From contig NC_090324.1 in the NCBI RefSeq assembly GCF_040869045.1, positions 59,363,346-59,427,345 on the forward strand: 64,000 nt of DNA, read 5' to 3'. Below, piece after piece: positions 19,548 through 29,457 of the stretch. Every line of letters starts with the position of its first letter. Position 1 is the stretch's first letter. This DNA comes from Eurosta solidaginis. Taxonomy: Eukaryota > Arthropoda > Insecta > Diptera > Tephritidae. The notes beneath the pieces were generated by a model. It was not told where the DNA came from. It made no database searches and was given only the letters and a program-made list of their open reading frames with translations. Made by a program: the position numbers and the translations under genes.

Positions 19548-21105
19548 AATGTCCGTCCGTCCGTCTGTCCGTCCGCCAGTAAACACGATAACTTGAGTAA
19601 ATTTTGAGGTATATTGATGAAATTTGGTATGTAGGTTTCTGGGCACTCATCTTAGATCGCTAGTAAAAATGAACGAAATCGGACTACAACCACACCTACT
19701 TTTTCGATATCGAAAATTTCGAAAAGCCGAAAAAGTGCGATAATTCATTACCAAAGGCGGATAAAGCGATGAAACTCAGTAGTTGCGTTGACCCTATGAC
19801 GCAAAATAGAAAATTAGAAAAATTTTGGACAATGGGCGTGGCACAGCCCACTTTGAAAAGAAGGTAATTTAAAAGTTTTGCAAGCTGTAATTTGGCAGTC
19901 GTTGAAGATATCATGATGAAATTTGGTAGGCACGTAACTCATATTACTACATGTGTGCTAAATAAAAATTAGCGAAATCGGATGACGAATACGCCCACTT
20001 AAAAAAAAATATTTTTTAAAGTCAAATTTTAACAAAAAATTTAATGTCTTTACAGTATAAAAATAAATTATTTCAGCATTCGACTCCAGTAATGATATGG
20101 TGCAACAAAATTCAAAGATAAAAGAATATTTCAAAATGGGCGTAACTCCGCCCTTTTTCATTTAATTCGTCTAGAATACTTTTAATGCCATAAGTCGAAC
20201 AAAAATTTACCAATCCTTGTGAAATTTGGTAGGGACATATACTTTATGACGATAACTGTTTTCTGTGAAAATGGGCGAAATCGGTTGAAGCCACGCCCAG
20301 TTTTTATACACAGTCAACCGTCTGCCCTTCCGCTCGGCCGTTAACACGATAACTTGCGCAAAAAACGATATATCTTAACTAAACTTAGTTCACGTACTTA
20401 TCTGAAGTCACTTTACCTTGGTATAAAATGTGGCCGAAATCCGACTATGACCACGTCCACTTTTCCGTAATCGAAAATTACGAAAAATGAAAAAAAAAAT
20501 GCCATAGTTCTGTACCAAATATGAAAAAAGAGATGAAACATGGTAATTTGATTGGTTTATTGACGCAAAATATAACTTTAGAAAAAACTTTGTAAAATAG
20601 GTGTGACACCTACCATATTACGTAGAAGAAAATGAAAAAGTTCTGCAGGGCGAAATCAAAAGCCCTTGGAATCTTGGCAGGAATACTGTTCGTGGTATGA
20701 CATATATAAATAAATTAGCGGTACACGACAGAAGATGTTCTCGGTCACCCTGGTCCACATTTTGGTCGATATCTCTAAAGCGCCTTCACATATACAACTA
20801 AGGGCGACTCCCGTTTAAACCCCTCATTAATACTTTTAATTTGATACCCATATCGTACAAACACATTTTAGAGTCACCCCTGGTCCACCCTTATTGCGAT
20901 ATCTCGAAAAGGCGTCCACCTATAAAACTTAGGCCCACTACGTTTTAAATAATCATTAAGACCTTTCTTTGATACAAATGTCATACCAGCACATTCAAGG
21001 GTTACCCTAGGTTCATTTTGCTAAATGGTGATTTTCCCTTATTTTGTCTCCAAAGCTCTCAGCTGTAATGTTCGGTTACACCCGAACTTAGCGTTCCTTA
21101 CTTGT
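19548..21105 (+). mobile_element. HINE-A copy 3, 5'-truncated
   Basis: Begins at the CCGTCC run (ATGTCCGTCCGTCCGTC) and lacks the 5' subTIR block. The body matches copy 2. The tandem array is cut to about two recognisable 130-bp units (20735-21010). The 3' end keeps the stem-loop GTTCGGTTACACCCGAAC and CTTACTTGTT, but the 3' subTIR is shortened to CTCTCAGCTGTAATG. Probably immobile. Confidence 0.8.
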
Positions 21106-22443
21106 TTTAATAAAGAAATGTCTGCTCGAGTGTCTTCTAAGAAAGAACAAAATTTTTGTGACTCGTTAAGTTGTAATTCTATGAAATCTGAATAATTTAA
21201 ATTTAAACAGGCTCATTCCATTTCAAGACACCCGGTCCGCGCAGGACATGATTTTTGAAAATGATGAAATTTTAATATGTTGTTCTTTGGTCAAAATAAT
21301 GAAACACGTGTTTTTTTTTTGTTTGCTTCAATAAAATTTTTTTTTTAGGATTTATCGCCAATTGAATTCCATAAAATGTAATCGGCATTTTATTCACCTA
21401 TTTATTCAACTGTAAATAACTTTGTCAAAAATTAACCGATTCTCATGATTTTTTCTTTTGAATTTTCGTTATTATATTTGCTTTTATAAAACTTTATAAA
21501 CATACAACAACTTTGTCAAAATTAACCGATTCTCATGATTTTTCTTTGAAATGTTCGTTATTACTTTTAATTTTATATAAATTTATAAACAATTGCATAT
21601 AGTTTAAAAAAATAATTTTTTTAGTATTTAGTAAAAATTTATAAATTTTTTTTTTAAATAATATTTCAAAAAACGGTTATTGTTATTTTAACTTTTTCTG
21701 TATCGAGCGAACAGTTTATGTTTCAACTTGGGTAAATATCCACCAGCCAAAACTCGTTGTTTTCGAAATATGAACTTTTGAATATTAAACTTTTTTTCGC
21801 CATATATTGATGCAATACATATCGGCATACAAGGCGATCAATGCCAAATGCTTAAAGTTAATTTAAATATCACATTTATTATTGAAAACATTCATTTGTT
21901 ATTATTTTTCAGAATTACAGTGATTTTGTAACAGGACATGGAGCAAAAAACACCAACAACAACATGTTTAATTTATTCACCTAGAGCCAGTTTGAAGAAA
22001 TAATTGTTTCTACACAATATTAAAAAATAAAGTACCAAAAAACTGAAAAGTTTTAAGCATGGAACGAGCGTAAATTCACGCGTTGGCCAAATCTACTCAT
22101 TCATAAATAATATCCTAGTTTTAAGCTAAACCGGTCAGGATTCGTGGCTGTGCTGATCCAAGCAAATATGGTTTTTTTCTTTTTTCTTTGCTTACCGCAA
22201 ATTACCGGCATGTTCACGCCGCCAAGCTGAGCCCTCAATATAAAAGACTCACTTCTTCTTAGGCGATCCATATAAAAGCCCTAATTCTTAATAATCGAAA
22301 GTTTCATAAACAACCCGATCTAATGCAAGGATTCTGTTAATCATTTACTGTTTCTCTCAACAGAGTACCTAATGGCACTTCACCCAACAGAAAATGATGT
22401 AAGCAGTCCTACAGCACTATAAGGTAATTTCTAGCGCGTGGCC
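21106..22443. other. AT-rich non-coding stretch with a 91-bp duplication
   Basis: No ORF or named repeat. At 21418-21598 a ~91-bp sequence starting AACTTTGTCAAAAATTAACC occurs twice in tandem with a few differences (second copy from 21509). Otherwise poly-A/T-rich with no recognisable promoter. Confidence 0.6.
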
Positions 22444-22635
22444 TTTTTATTTATTTATTTTTATTTATTTATTTCTTGAAATATAACTATAAATAATTAT
22501 ATTACATAAAAAAGGCAACTAGAAACCTGGGCTATCGGCCTGACTTATATCTAATAGATTTTATAATCAAATATAAATTATCCTTAGAATAAAAGTAACT
22601 AATGAAATTTTTAAGTAATTTTGAGCAGTGTAGAA
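22444..22635 (-). other. 3' UTR and A-rich tail of the I-like element
   Basis: Minus strand ends in AAATAAATAAATAAAAATAA-type repeats (22446-22473), the simple-repeat tail that non-LTR elements carry, after ~160 bp of untranslated sequence. Marks the 3' end of the I-like element. Confidence 0.7.
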
Positions 22636-23400
22636 TTACATTAGATGCACAAGTTTACATTGATATACATAATCGTATATAAGGTTTATGTTATCTGGGT
22701 TAGTGGTTTTTAGAATGTCTTTGGGATTACAATTTTTGAATACGTTAGCTCTGGCATTATCGTATTTTTTGCAAGTTTCAAGAATGTGCCTTATGGACAG
22801 TGGGCATTGGCACGTTGAGCAAATTGGGCTGGGTTCGCCTTTCAGGAGGTGCTCGTGGGTGATCTTTGCGTGTCCCATCCGTATTCTGGTAAATATTTTT
22901 AATTGGTCTGCTGATGCCGATGCGGGAAATATAGCCCTTTTGCGATGTTGGTTGTAGAATTTGTAGCTGTGATCGTACTGCTGCCAATTGGAAGTAGCCA
23001 AGTCATGTATGATATCTGATTTTATGGGCGGATTGAAATGCATACAAGGAGTGTTGAGGCAGTTCTTTGCTACGTTGTCGGCGTTCTCGTTTCCGCATAT
23101 GTCGCAGTGTCCGGGTGTCCACATAATTTTTATTTTTGAGCGGTGTCTGATCAGCATATCTATGGAATTTATTACTAGTGGTTCTTTTCTATGCCTGCTT
23201 TGAAGAGAGACCAGCGATGACATGCTATCTGTGCAAACTATGTATTTGCCTTTGCTTGTTGCGGCGTGGTTGATAGCGAAATTTATGGCAGTTAGTTCTG
23301 CGGCAAATACTGAGTTATGCGAGAAAAGAAGACAACTGCAAATGACGTGGATTCCGGAGATTTTGATCCATCCGTAAATATGAGTTTCCACCCGTCCTTC
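22636..23400 (-). pseudogene. RNase H domain and C-terminal knuckle of an I-like element
   Basis: RNase H, which removes RNA from the RNA-DNA hybrid. The first Asp lies in IFTDGSKSP (about 23352), then a one-base frameshift, then AAELTAINFA (Glu), CTDSMSSLVSL (Asp) and GNENADNVAK (Asp): all four acidic positions survive. The last ~60 residues have the C-x2-C...H...C motif (CSTCQCPLSIRHILETC) that follows RNase H in I-clade proteins. Presence of RNase H plus the ORF1 knuckles supports I-clade membership. Confidence 0.85.
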
Positions 23401-23462
23401 TTTAATCTATTTGAGATGTCTAAGAATGCTTTTTGATAAACTACCTGGTTTGTGCTTTGTTT

Positions 23463-25200
23463 CTAGTAGTCAGACAATTCAGTAATAAAATTGGTTGAAG
23501 GAAGCTGCCATGTCGGAAAGGTAGTAGTTTTCGCAAGTACCGGCTTAGGTTTGGCATTCAGTTTATTTTTTGCATATAATGTTGCGTTTGATATTGCGGA
23601 AGGTCTTTTTATAGGGCGCTTTCTTTTAAGAACATTTATCACGTCTTTGTGAAGGATTGCGTTGTTTGTGAAGTAGAGTTTTGGTATTAACCTTAGGATG
23701 TTTTGATTCAGTCGTTCATCAATTGTTGGAAGGCCAGACTCTGCTAGCAAGTTTTTTATGGGTGTAGTTTGAAAAGCACGTAGGCTTCGCCGAACAGCAG
23801 CATGGTAGGGTGCAGCCAAAAGTGCTCTTGTGCCTTTAGCGCACTGTCCATAAATGGGAAATCCGTAGTCAATGGTTCCCAATATTAAGGATTTTGTTAC
23901 GTTAATTAATACCTGGGGGTGAATTTTGCTGTGTTTGGAAGTTAGATATTTTATTATATTTAACCTATAGTTGATTTTTTTTCTTAAATCTATACATTGT
24001 TTTTTAAAGTTCATTCGCTTATCGAATGTTATGCCTAGGACTTTAAGGTCTTTGACATTATTGATAACTACGTTATTTTAAATAAAATCATTGTCCTGGC
24101 AGTTTTTTTTCTACATATATGGAGATACTTGCATTTTTCGTAAGATATGTTAGCTCCAGAACTATTAGACCAGGACGCAATGGCGTCAAGGGTTTCGGAA
24201 AAGTTCTTTTGTGATTGCGGTAAAGAATTATTTTTCGAGAAAATCAACACATCGTCAGCATAAATAGCATGCTCTAGATGGCATTTCCGAAAGATTTCGC
24301 TTATTTCGTCAAAGGCGATTATGAAAAAAATCACTGAGATAGGGGAGCCCTGTGGTATGCCGTTGTCAAGGCATGCTCTGTCCGAGAATTTGGCATTTGC
24401 CCAGGTTTGAAGGCGGTCTGGTTATGACTAAGATGTTGTTTTTTCAATAAGAATCACATGATTCGTTTAGCAATAATTTTCTCTATGACTTTACTAAGAC
24501 ATGAAAGCAATGATATTGGCCGGTAGCTACTTATTTGGTCTATGGGCTTACTTGGTTTTAAAATGGGTATAATATCGGCATTCTTCCAGTTTTGCGGATA
24601 GATGGCTGTGTTGAAAATTGAGTTGAAAAGCTTGATTATTCTATTTTTGAAATCTACAGTAAGGTTTTTAAGCATGGGATAAGACACCCTGTCATACCCT
24701 GGAGCTTTTCCTTTGGCCGCTTGTAGGACTCCCCCGAATTCAATCATAGTAATTGATTTTTCAATCTCATTGGCTGTAGAAGGCTTTGATGTAGGATTGT
24801 ATTCCATATTGAGAAGGGCTGTTTTTTCTAAGACGAAATTGGTTTGGAAGTTTTGGTCTTTAGAGTATGTTGCCAAAACTGAAGAGAAGTGGCTAGCTAT
24901 TTCACGAGATGTAGAGATAGTGCCATTTTCTGTACTTATGACACGAAAAGAATTAGGCCTATGATTACCAGTTAGAGTTTTAATATCATGCCAAATTTTT
25001 TTAGGGCGTGATTTTGGAGATATGGACGAGGTTAATTCTTCTAGGCAACTTCTTTTAGCTGCTCTTGAGCGATATCTAAACAATGCGTTAGCCTTTTTGT
25101 AGCTGAGGAGATTGGCATCTGTCCTTTGTTTTTTGTACGTTTCCCACAATTTTTGTTTTTCTGCTCTGAGAGCGGCTAATTCAATATTCCACCAGGGCAC
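23463..25200 (-). pseudogene. Reverse transcriptase of the I-like element with a deletion over motif A
   Basis: Linker and fingers (25200-24454): PWWNIELAALR, then KGKAPGYDRVSYPMLKNL, PILKPSKPIDQISSYRPISLL, CLSKVIEKIIAKRI. At 24355-24450 the frame breaks and the next recognisable motif is GIPQGSPISVIFF, so roughly 90 residues including the first catalytic Asp (motif A, the FxKAFD type) are missing. HAIYADDVLIFS (24260) is intact. The thumb and connection follow in 24014-23463, in another frame (KSLILGTIDYGFPIYG). Polymerase activity is therefore impossible from this copy. Confidence 0.85.
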
Positions 25201-25354
25201 AGTATGCCTTTGAAAACTAGGTTTGGTTTGGGGTATACCAAGATGGGCAGAGGAGGTAATAATTTTTTTTATGTTTGCCGCTTCTTTGTTTATATTATCC
25301 GAAACGGGTGTTATGGATGAGAGAGATTCACAGCTTGTTTGAAATATAGCCCAG

Positions 25355-26042
25355 TTAGCACGTTCTGTGATGAACCACAGATGTGTTGGAAGTAAAAGAG
25401 GTTAGGATCGGAAAGTGATCACTACCGTGTAGATTTTTTAAAATTGTCCACTTACATTTTGGGGCTAAATTGGCTGAGCATAATGTTATATCCACGTTTG
25501 AGAAAGTTTTGTGGGTGAAGATATGAGTAGGAGTGTCGTCATTTAGAACTACAAGATTTGTGGACATAATGACGTCTTCAAAAACTTTCCCTCTAGAGTT
25601 CGCGGCAGATGAGCCCCAAAGAGGGCTCCAAGAGTTAACATCCCCCACCAGAATGACGGTTGTGGTGATGTTATTAAGAATTCCGAATAGATCTTTGTGA
25701 CTAAAATTCTGATCTGGCGGTAGGTATATACATACATATCAATGTAAACTTAAAACCTAAGTTAATTTCTAGTGCGATTGTTGATATGTTTGAGGCAATA
25801 TTAATTTGCTTATGGGGAATATTCTTTTTAATCAAGATGCAGATACCTTGTTTGCTAGTTACGTTTTGTCCCAAGTTATGAAAATAACCTTCATAAGCTT
25901 TTGGGGAGTATGTTGTACTCTTTGAGGGAATGTGAGTTTCTTGTAGGCAAACCATCGAGGGATTGCGTTCTTTTAACAAAAGTTGAAGTTCTTGGAAATT
26001 GATCCAATATCCCTTTATATTCCACTGTAAGATGGAATCCAT
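25355..26042 (-). pseudogene. Endonuclease domain of the I-like ORF2
   Basis: Starts at ATG 26042: LQWNIKGYWINFQELQLL and CLQETHIP (metal-binding Glu) are classic APE-type motifs; a frameshift near 25690 separates them from VGDVNSWSPLWGS (Asp/Asn), SNVDITLCS and GSDHFPIL (catalytic SDH) in the second part. Nicks target DNA for priming. All catalytic positions are visible; the frameshift is the only damage in this domain. Confidence 0.85.
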
Positions 26043-26188
26043 AGAGCAAAAGAGATTGAGAAAAAGAAAAAAGAAATTGAAAAAAAAAGTTTGTTTGTTT
26101 TGTTAGTTATTAGTTGATTAGTAGGTTTAGTTTTATTGATGCTTTTAAACTTGGTTTAAGGTTTATCTTAAAAGACCGTTTAAAAAAT

Positions 26189-26629
26189 TTAGGAATCATC
26201 TTCTGATACCATTTCGGTATCAGAGAAATTCCGGAAATTTTTGTTATAATGATCAAAGTTTATTTCGAAGTTTTCGTCATTGAGAGCGCTGAAGGCAGGT
26301 GAATTTGAAGATTCATTGATTTCTTGTTGCAATGCATTGTCAGTGGGATTGGTTGAGTGTGCTAGGTACAGGTTTTGTGGGTTAATGTTTTGTTCATTAT
26401 GCGTATTGCTGTTGAGAGAAGAGTCGTAATGTAATGTAGAGTTTATATTGCTTTGTTGGTTGAAGTTAAGAGGGGAATTTCTATTGAGAGGCAGTTTGTT
26501 ATTGAGTAAGTTGTTATTAATGTTAGATGCTATATTAATTTCTGCTGGATTACTATTGAGTGATATGCTGTTAGTAGGCGATGAGCAGGTGAGTAATTCT
26601 GTGTTGTGGGATAATGTATTATTGTTCAT
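26189..26629 (-). pseudogene. Asn/Ser-rich C-terminal part of I-like ORF1
   Basis: 146 codons, low complexity (Asn-, Ser-, Leu-rich), ending in an acidic tail. No domain. Its place directly between the zinc-knuckle region and ORF2 marks it as the disordered end of ORF1; ORF2 starts about 150 bp further on. Confidence 0.6.
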
Positions 26630-26784
26630 TGTATTGTTTGACAGAGAGTTAATGCGAGGAGGTTGGGAAGAGGAGTCGGAGTTTGTTGTTGAGACCGGAT
26701 TGCAAATTTATATTGGAATTTACTATCACGGAAGAGAAGGAAGGTGACGATTCTGGGAGGGAGGGGATTGAGTTTTTGTGAATG

Positions 26785-27057
26785 TTAATAGCTTCTCGCA
26801 TAGTGCATTTTTTTGTAGTTTTTATTTTTAAAATTTCCTTTGCTTGTATATATTTTCCGCATTTGATGAAGGGTGGTTGGCTGAACAGTTTGCAAAGAAA
26901 ATGCGCGTACAGCTTTCAGGGGAATGAGGAGGCAAGTTACAAAATTCACACGCTGGTGAGCGTTTACAAAATTTGGCCGTATGTCCAAGAATTTGACAAT
27001 TTTTACAGCGCATTGGTGAGGGGTAATATTGTCTAGCACGTACATTGCGCCAAACAA
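26785..27057 (-). pseudogene. CCHC knuckles of I-like ORF1
   Basis: In the frame 27013-26828: RCKNCQILGHTAKFC, then CEFCNLPPHSPESC and CANCSANHPSS-type residues (the third Cys here reads Phe-Phe-Ala-Asn-Cys). Two clear and one degraded zinc knuckles bind element RNA. The frame breaks on both sides. Confidence 0.8.
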
Positions 27058-27166
27058 TGTCTAATTTCTCAGGAATGTGGAAGAGATCAAATGTTATCAG
27101 AATAACACCAGTGGGTTGTAATTAATCGTTTATCTTCCTTTGAAATTTATACATTGCAACAACACC

Positions 27167-27661
27167 TTACGAGCTAAGCTCGCTTATAATTTCGTTCTCC
27201 GGAACGCTGCAAAGAAAAGGTGCGTAAATTGTACCTTTGTTGAAATTAAGGTTTTCGTTGTATTTTGCCTTAATGGCGCATATACCAGGTAACCCTTTGC
27301 ACGCGATAAACCTCTCAGCAACATTTTTGTTCTTTACGAGTAGGAGCAAATTACCGTCGCGAAGTTCAGAAATTGATTGTATTTCTTTGCTTATTATGTT
27401 AATAGAGCGTTGCACTACAAAACACGAATATTGTGTCAGCGTTTTTGTTTTGTCCACTGCCGCAAGAACTACAAATTTTGGGTTATTTTTTTGTACAATT
27501 GGAAGTTCAGGGTAGAGATCTATACGCTTGTTCGGAATGACGGTTTCAGTCTTCCTTTTTCTCTTTTTAATTTTAGAGTTTTCGGCTAGCATAGAAAACC
27601 GATTAACCCCTATTACGGGGGGCCCAGGGGCATGGTTTTGGAAATTAAATGGTTCATTCAC
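27167..27661 (-). pseudogene. N-terminal part of I-like ORF1
   Basis: About 164 residues; the head codon is GTG preceded by tandem TAA stops, so the original ATG is lost or upstream. PPVIGVNRFSMLAEN and a basic KKRKRKTE patch are followed by an RNA-binding-like segment (YSCFVVQRSINIISKEI, LRDGNLLLLVKNKNVAERFI, GTIYAPFL) as in I-factor ORF1 proteins. A frameshift/stop near 27167 separates it from the knuckles. Confidence 0.7.
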
Positions 27662-28184
27662 TATGAATTGTGTTTATTACACTAACTAGAATATGCATAA
27701 ATGAGTCACAACGAGTTAGCTAGAAACACGTGTCGTTGAATATAATAAGCAAGAGCACTGAGAAAAAACAGATCCGATCGCCACGAGTGTTAGTCGAGCC
27801 TTTTTATAAGCTGTTAGGCCAAAAAATATAAGCTGCCGCTAAGGTGTACCTTGTTGGTTAGTTGCGTTATTGTACTATAAGGAGTGCATGATCAAAACCT
27901 AAGGCAGCGACTAAGGTGTTACTTTTTATACGGAATCTCATATACTTGCACGCTGCTGGCAGCATAACTGTGTTTGGGCAATATTATTTTGTTTTCCTTT
28001 GCGTTGCCTTCTAGAGCCCATCATATTGGCACTAACAAATATAAGAAAGCGCAAAACATTGAACTATAGGCACAGTTTTGGTTTGCCTAAACTATTCTGC
28101 TTACTTACTGCCAGCAGGTGCATGGATAGGTACGTATGTATGTACAGTGAGATCCTTATACCGCGATCATATGGATCTTATTTT
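27662..28184. other. Upstream region of the I-like element, boundary unknown
   Basis: Presumably includes the 5' UTR of the I-like element, but no target duplication could be placed. A phrase 'gctgccgctaaggtgt'/'ggcagcgactaaggtgt' occurs twice about 70 bp apart (27832, 27903). 'ctgctggcagcat' at ~27953 resembles the hairpins that follow. Confidence 0.4.
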
Positions 28185-28440
28185 TTATGCGCTAGCAGCC
28201 TACTGCAGCAAATGTATGAAAATATGTATATACGTACATACCATGTGAATTCTATATTTTTATGTGCTGGCATATTTTGCCAGCACTCATTTAGGGAAAT
28301 ATATCCCGATATACGTATATATCAAAGATATGGGTATTTTCCTTGTGCGCTGGCATATTCCGCCAGCAATCATAAAGATAGATACATATCCTGATATACG
28401 TATCTATAAAGGATACGGTTTTTTCATTTTTTATGCGTTT
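28185..28440. repeat. Degenerate ~85-bp tandem repeat with recurrent hairpins
   Basis: Three diverged units. Two contain near-perfect stem-loops: GTGCTGGCATATTTTGCCAGCAC pattern at 28263-28285 (9-bp stem GTGCTGGCA/TGCCAGCAC) and CGCTGGC-N7-GCCAGCA at 28349-28369; the first unit has the weaker GCGCTAGCAGCC...CTGCAGC. Each is followed by a palindromic 'gatatacgtatatatc'-like block. No coding capacity. Confidence 0.6.
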
Positions 28441-28746
28441 TGAGCGCTGACTTTCATTTGCCCCTCAAAACGGCTTCCCTCTGCCGACCGCGGATTTTAA
28501 GGGTCTGGCTGCGCTTTAGGAAGAAGTCGTTCATCACTTGGATTTCAGTATTTCGCGGATCAGCAGCCACACTCCTACAGGTAATTAACGCCAAATATAT
28601 TTTATTTAATTTTGCCTTAAATACATTTGCCAATGGCGTTAACATTACAACTATAACAGGCTTGTATTGTTAACTCTTAATAATTAATAAAACTATTTAT
28701 AAAGATTATTACTGCCTAAATCCTTTTCTTTTTATTTCTTTTCCTT
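28441..28746. other. Unassigned AT-rich stretch
   Basis: No gene recognised. It may be further 3' UTR of the minus-strand CR1/L2-like element or its flank; the element's 3' end could not be fixed. Confidence 0.4.
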
Positions 28747-29457
28747 TTGCCTGAGACAAACATCTGGGGACTTGAAGAGGTACAAGCCCCAGATGTTTTT
28801 TTTTTGTTTGTTTATTACAGTCTTTAAGACCTAGTTTAGAATAAATAACAGTTTTTTTCATTACATGCTAAGTGTTTTACAATATATAAATAATTTTTCT
28901 TTAAACTTCTTAATATTTTCATAGTCTTTTATCGCAGTAGGTAATTCATTATACATTTTATACCCTATGTATTCTAGGGTCTTCTTTACGAACTCTGTTC
29001 TTACTCTAGGCAGTCTTATATTTTTGCAATACCTAGTTCGATAGTTATGGATCTCATGATTGTATTTTATTTTATTACTAAGGTAGCTCGGTAAGATTCC
29101 CAATCTTGCATTGTGTATAAACTCCAATGTAAAATAAGTAATTGACTGTTTTATACTGATCCAACTTAGCCTATTCAGCATTATAATTTTTGTTGTTCTA
29201 GGTGGGCATCGTACGATGAATCGCATTGCTATGTTTTGTTGTATTTGCAGTTTTTTAATTTGCATTTCATTCGCTCACAGAAGGATTGTAGGGCAGTAAA
29301 TATAATGCGGTTCAATAATTGAACGATACACCAAAGTTTTGTGACGTTGGCTAATATGTTTACTTGTTCTGTACATGAATCCTATTTTCTGAGCAATTTT
29401 CCTTTCAATATAGTTTATATTTCATTTCACTTCTTTTACTCTTTGAATGTCACTGTT
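28747..29457 (-). pseudogene. Host CR1/L2-like element, piece 5: reverse transcriptase C-terminus and 3' hairpin
   Basis: Coding part 29457-28861: SDIQRVKEVK directly continues the reading frame of piece 4 across the helentron; then ERKIAQKIGFMYRTSK, RSIIEPHYIYCPTILL and IAMRFIVRCPP...LPTAIKDYENIKKFKEKL, the usual C-terminal arm of CR1/L2-like proteins. Two in-frame stops (near 29425 and 29278). The 3' UTR has a strong stem-loop at 28758-28798 (AAACATCTGGGG / CCCCAGATGTTT with CTTG/CAAG continuing the stem), of the kind the L2-group reverse transcriptase recognises on its own RNA. Confidence 0.8.
28758..28798 (-). other. 3' UTR stem-loop of the CR1/L2-like element
   Basis: Twelve-base inverted repeat AAACATCTGGGG...CCCCAGATGTTT, extended by CTTG...CAAG with one bulged base and an 8-nt loop. 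Lies ~60 bp beyond the last codon region, as expected for a template-recognition hairpin. Confidence 0.75.
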
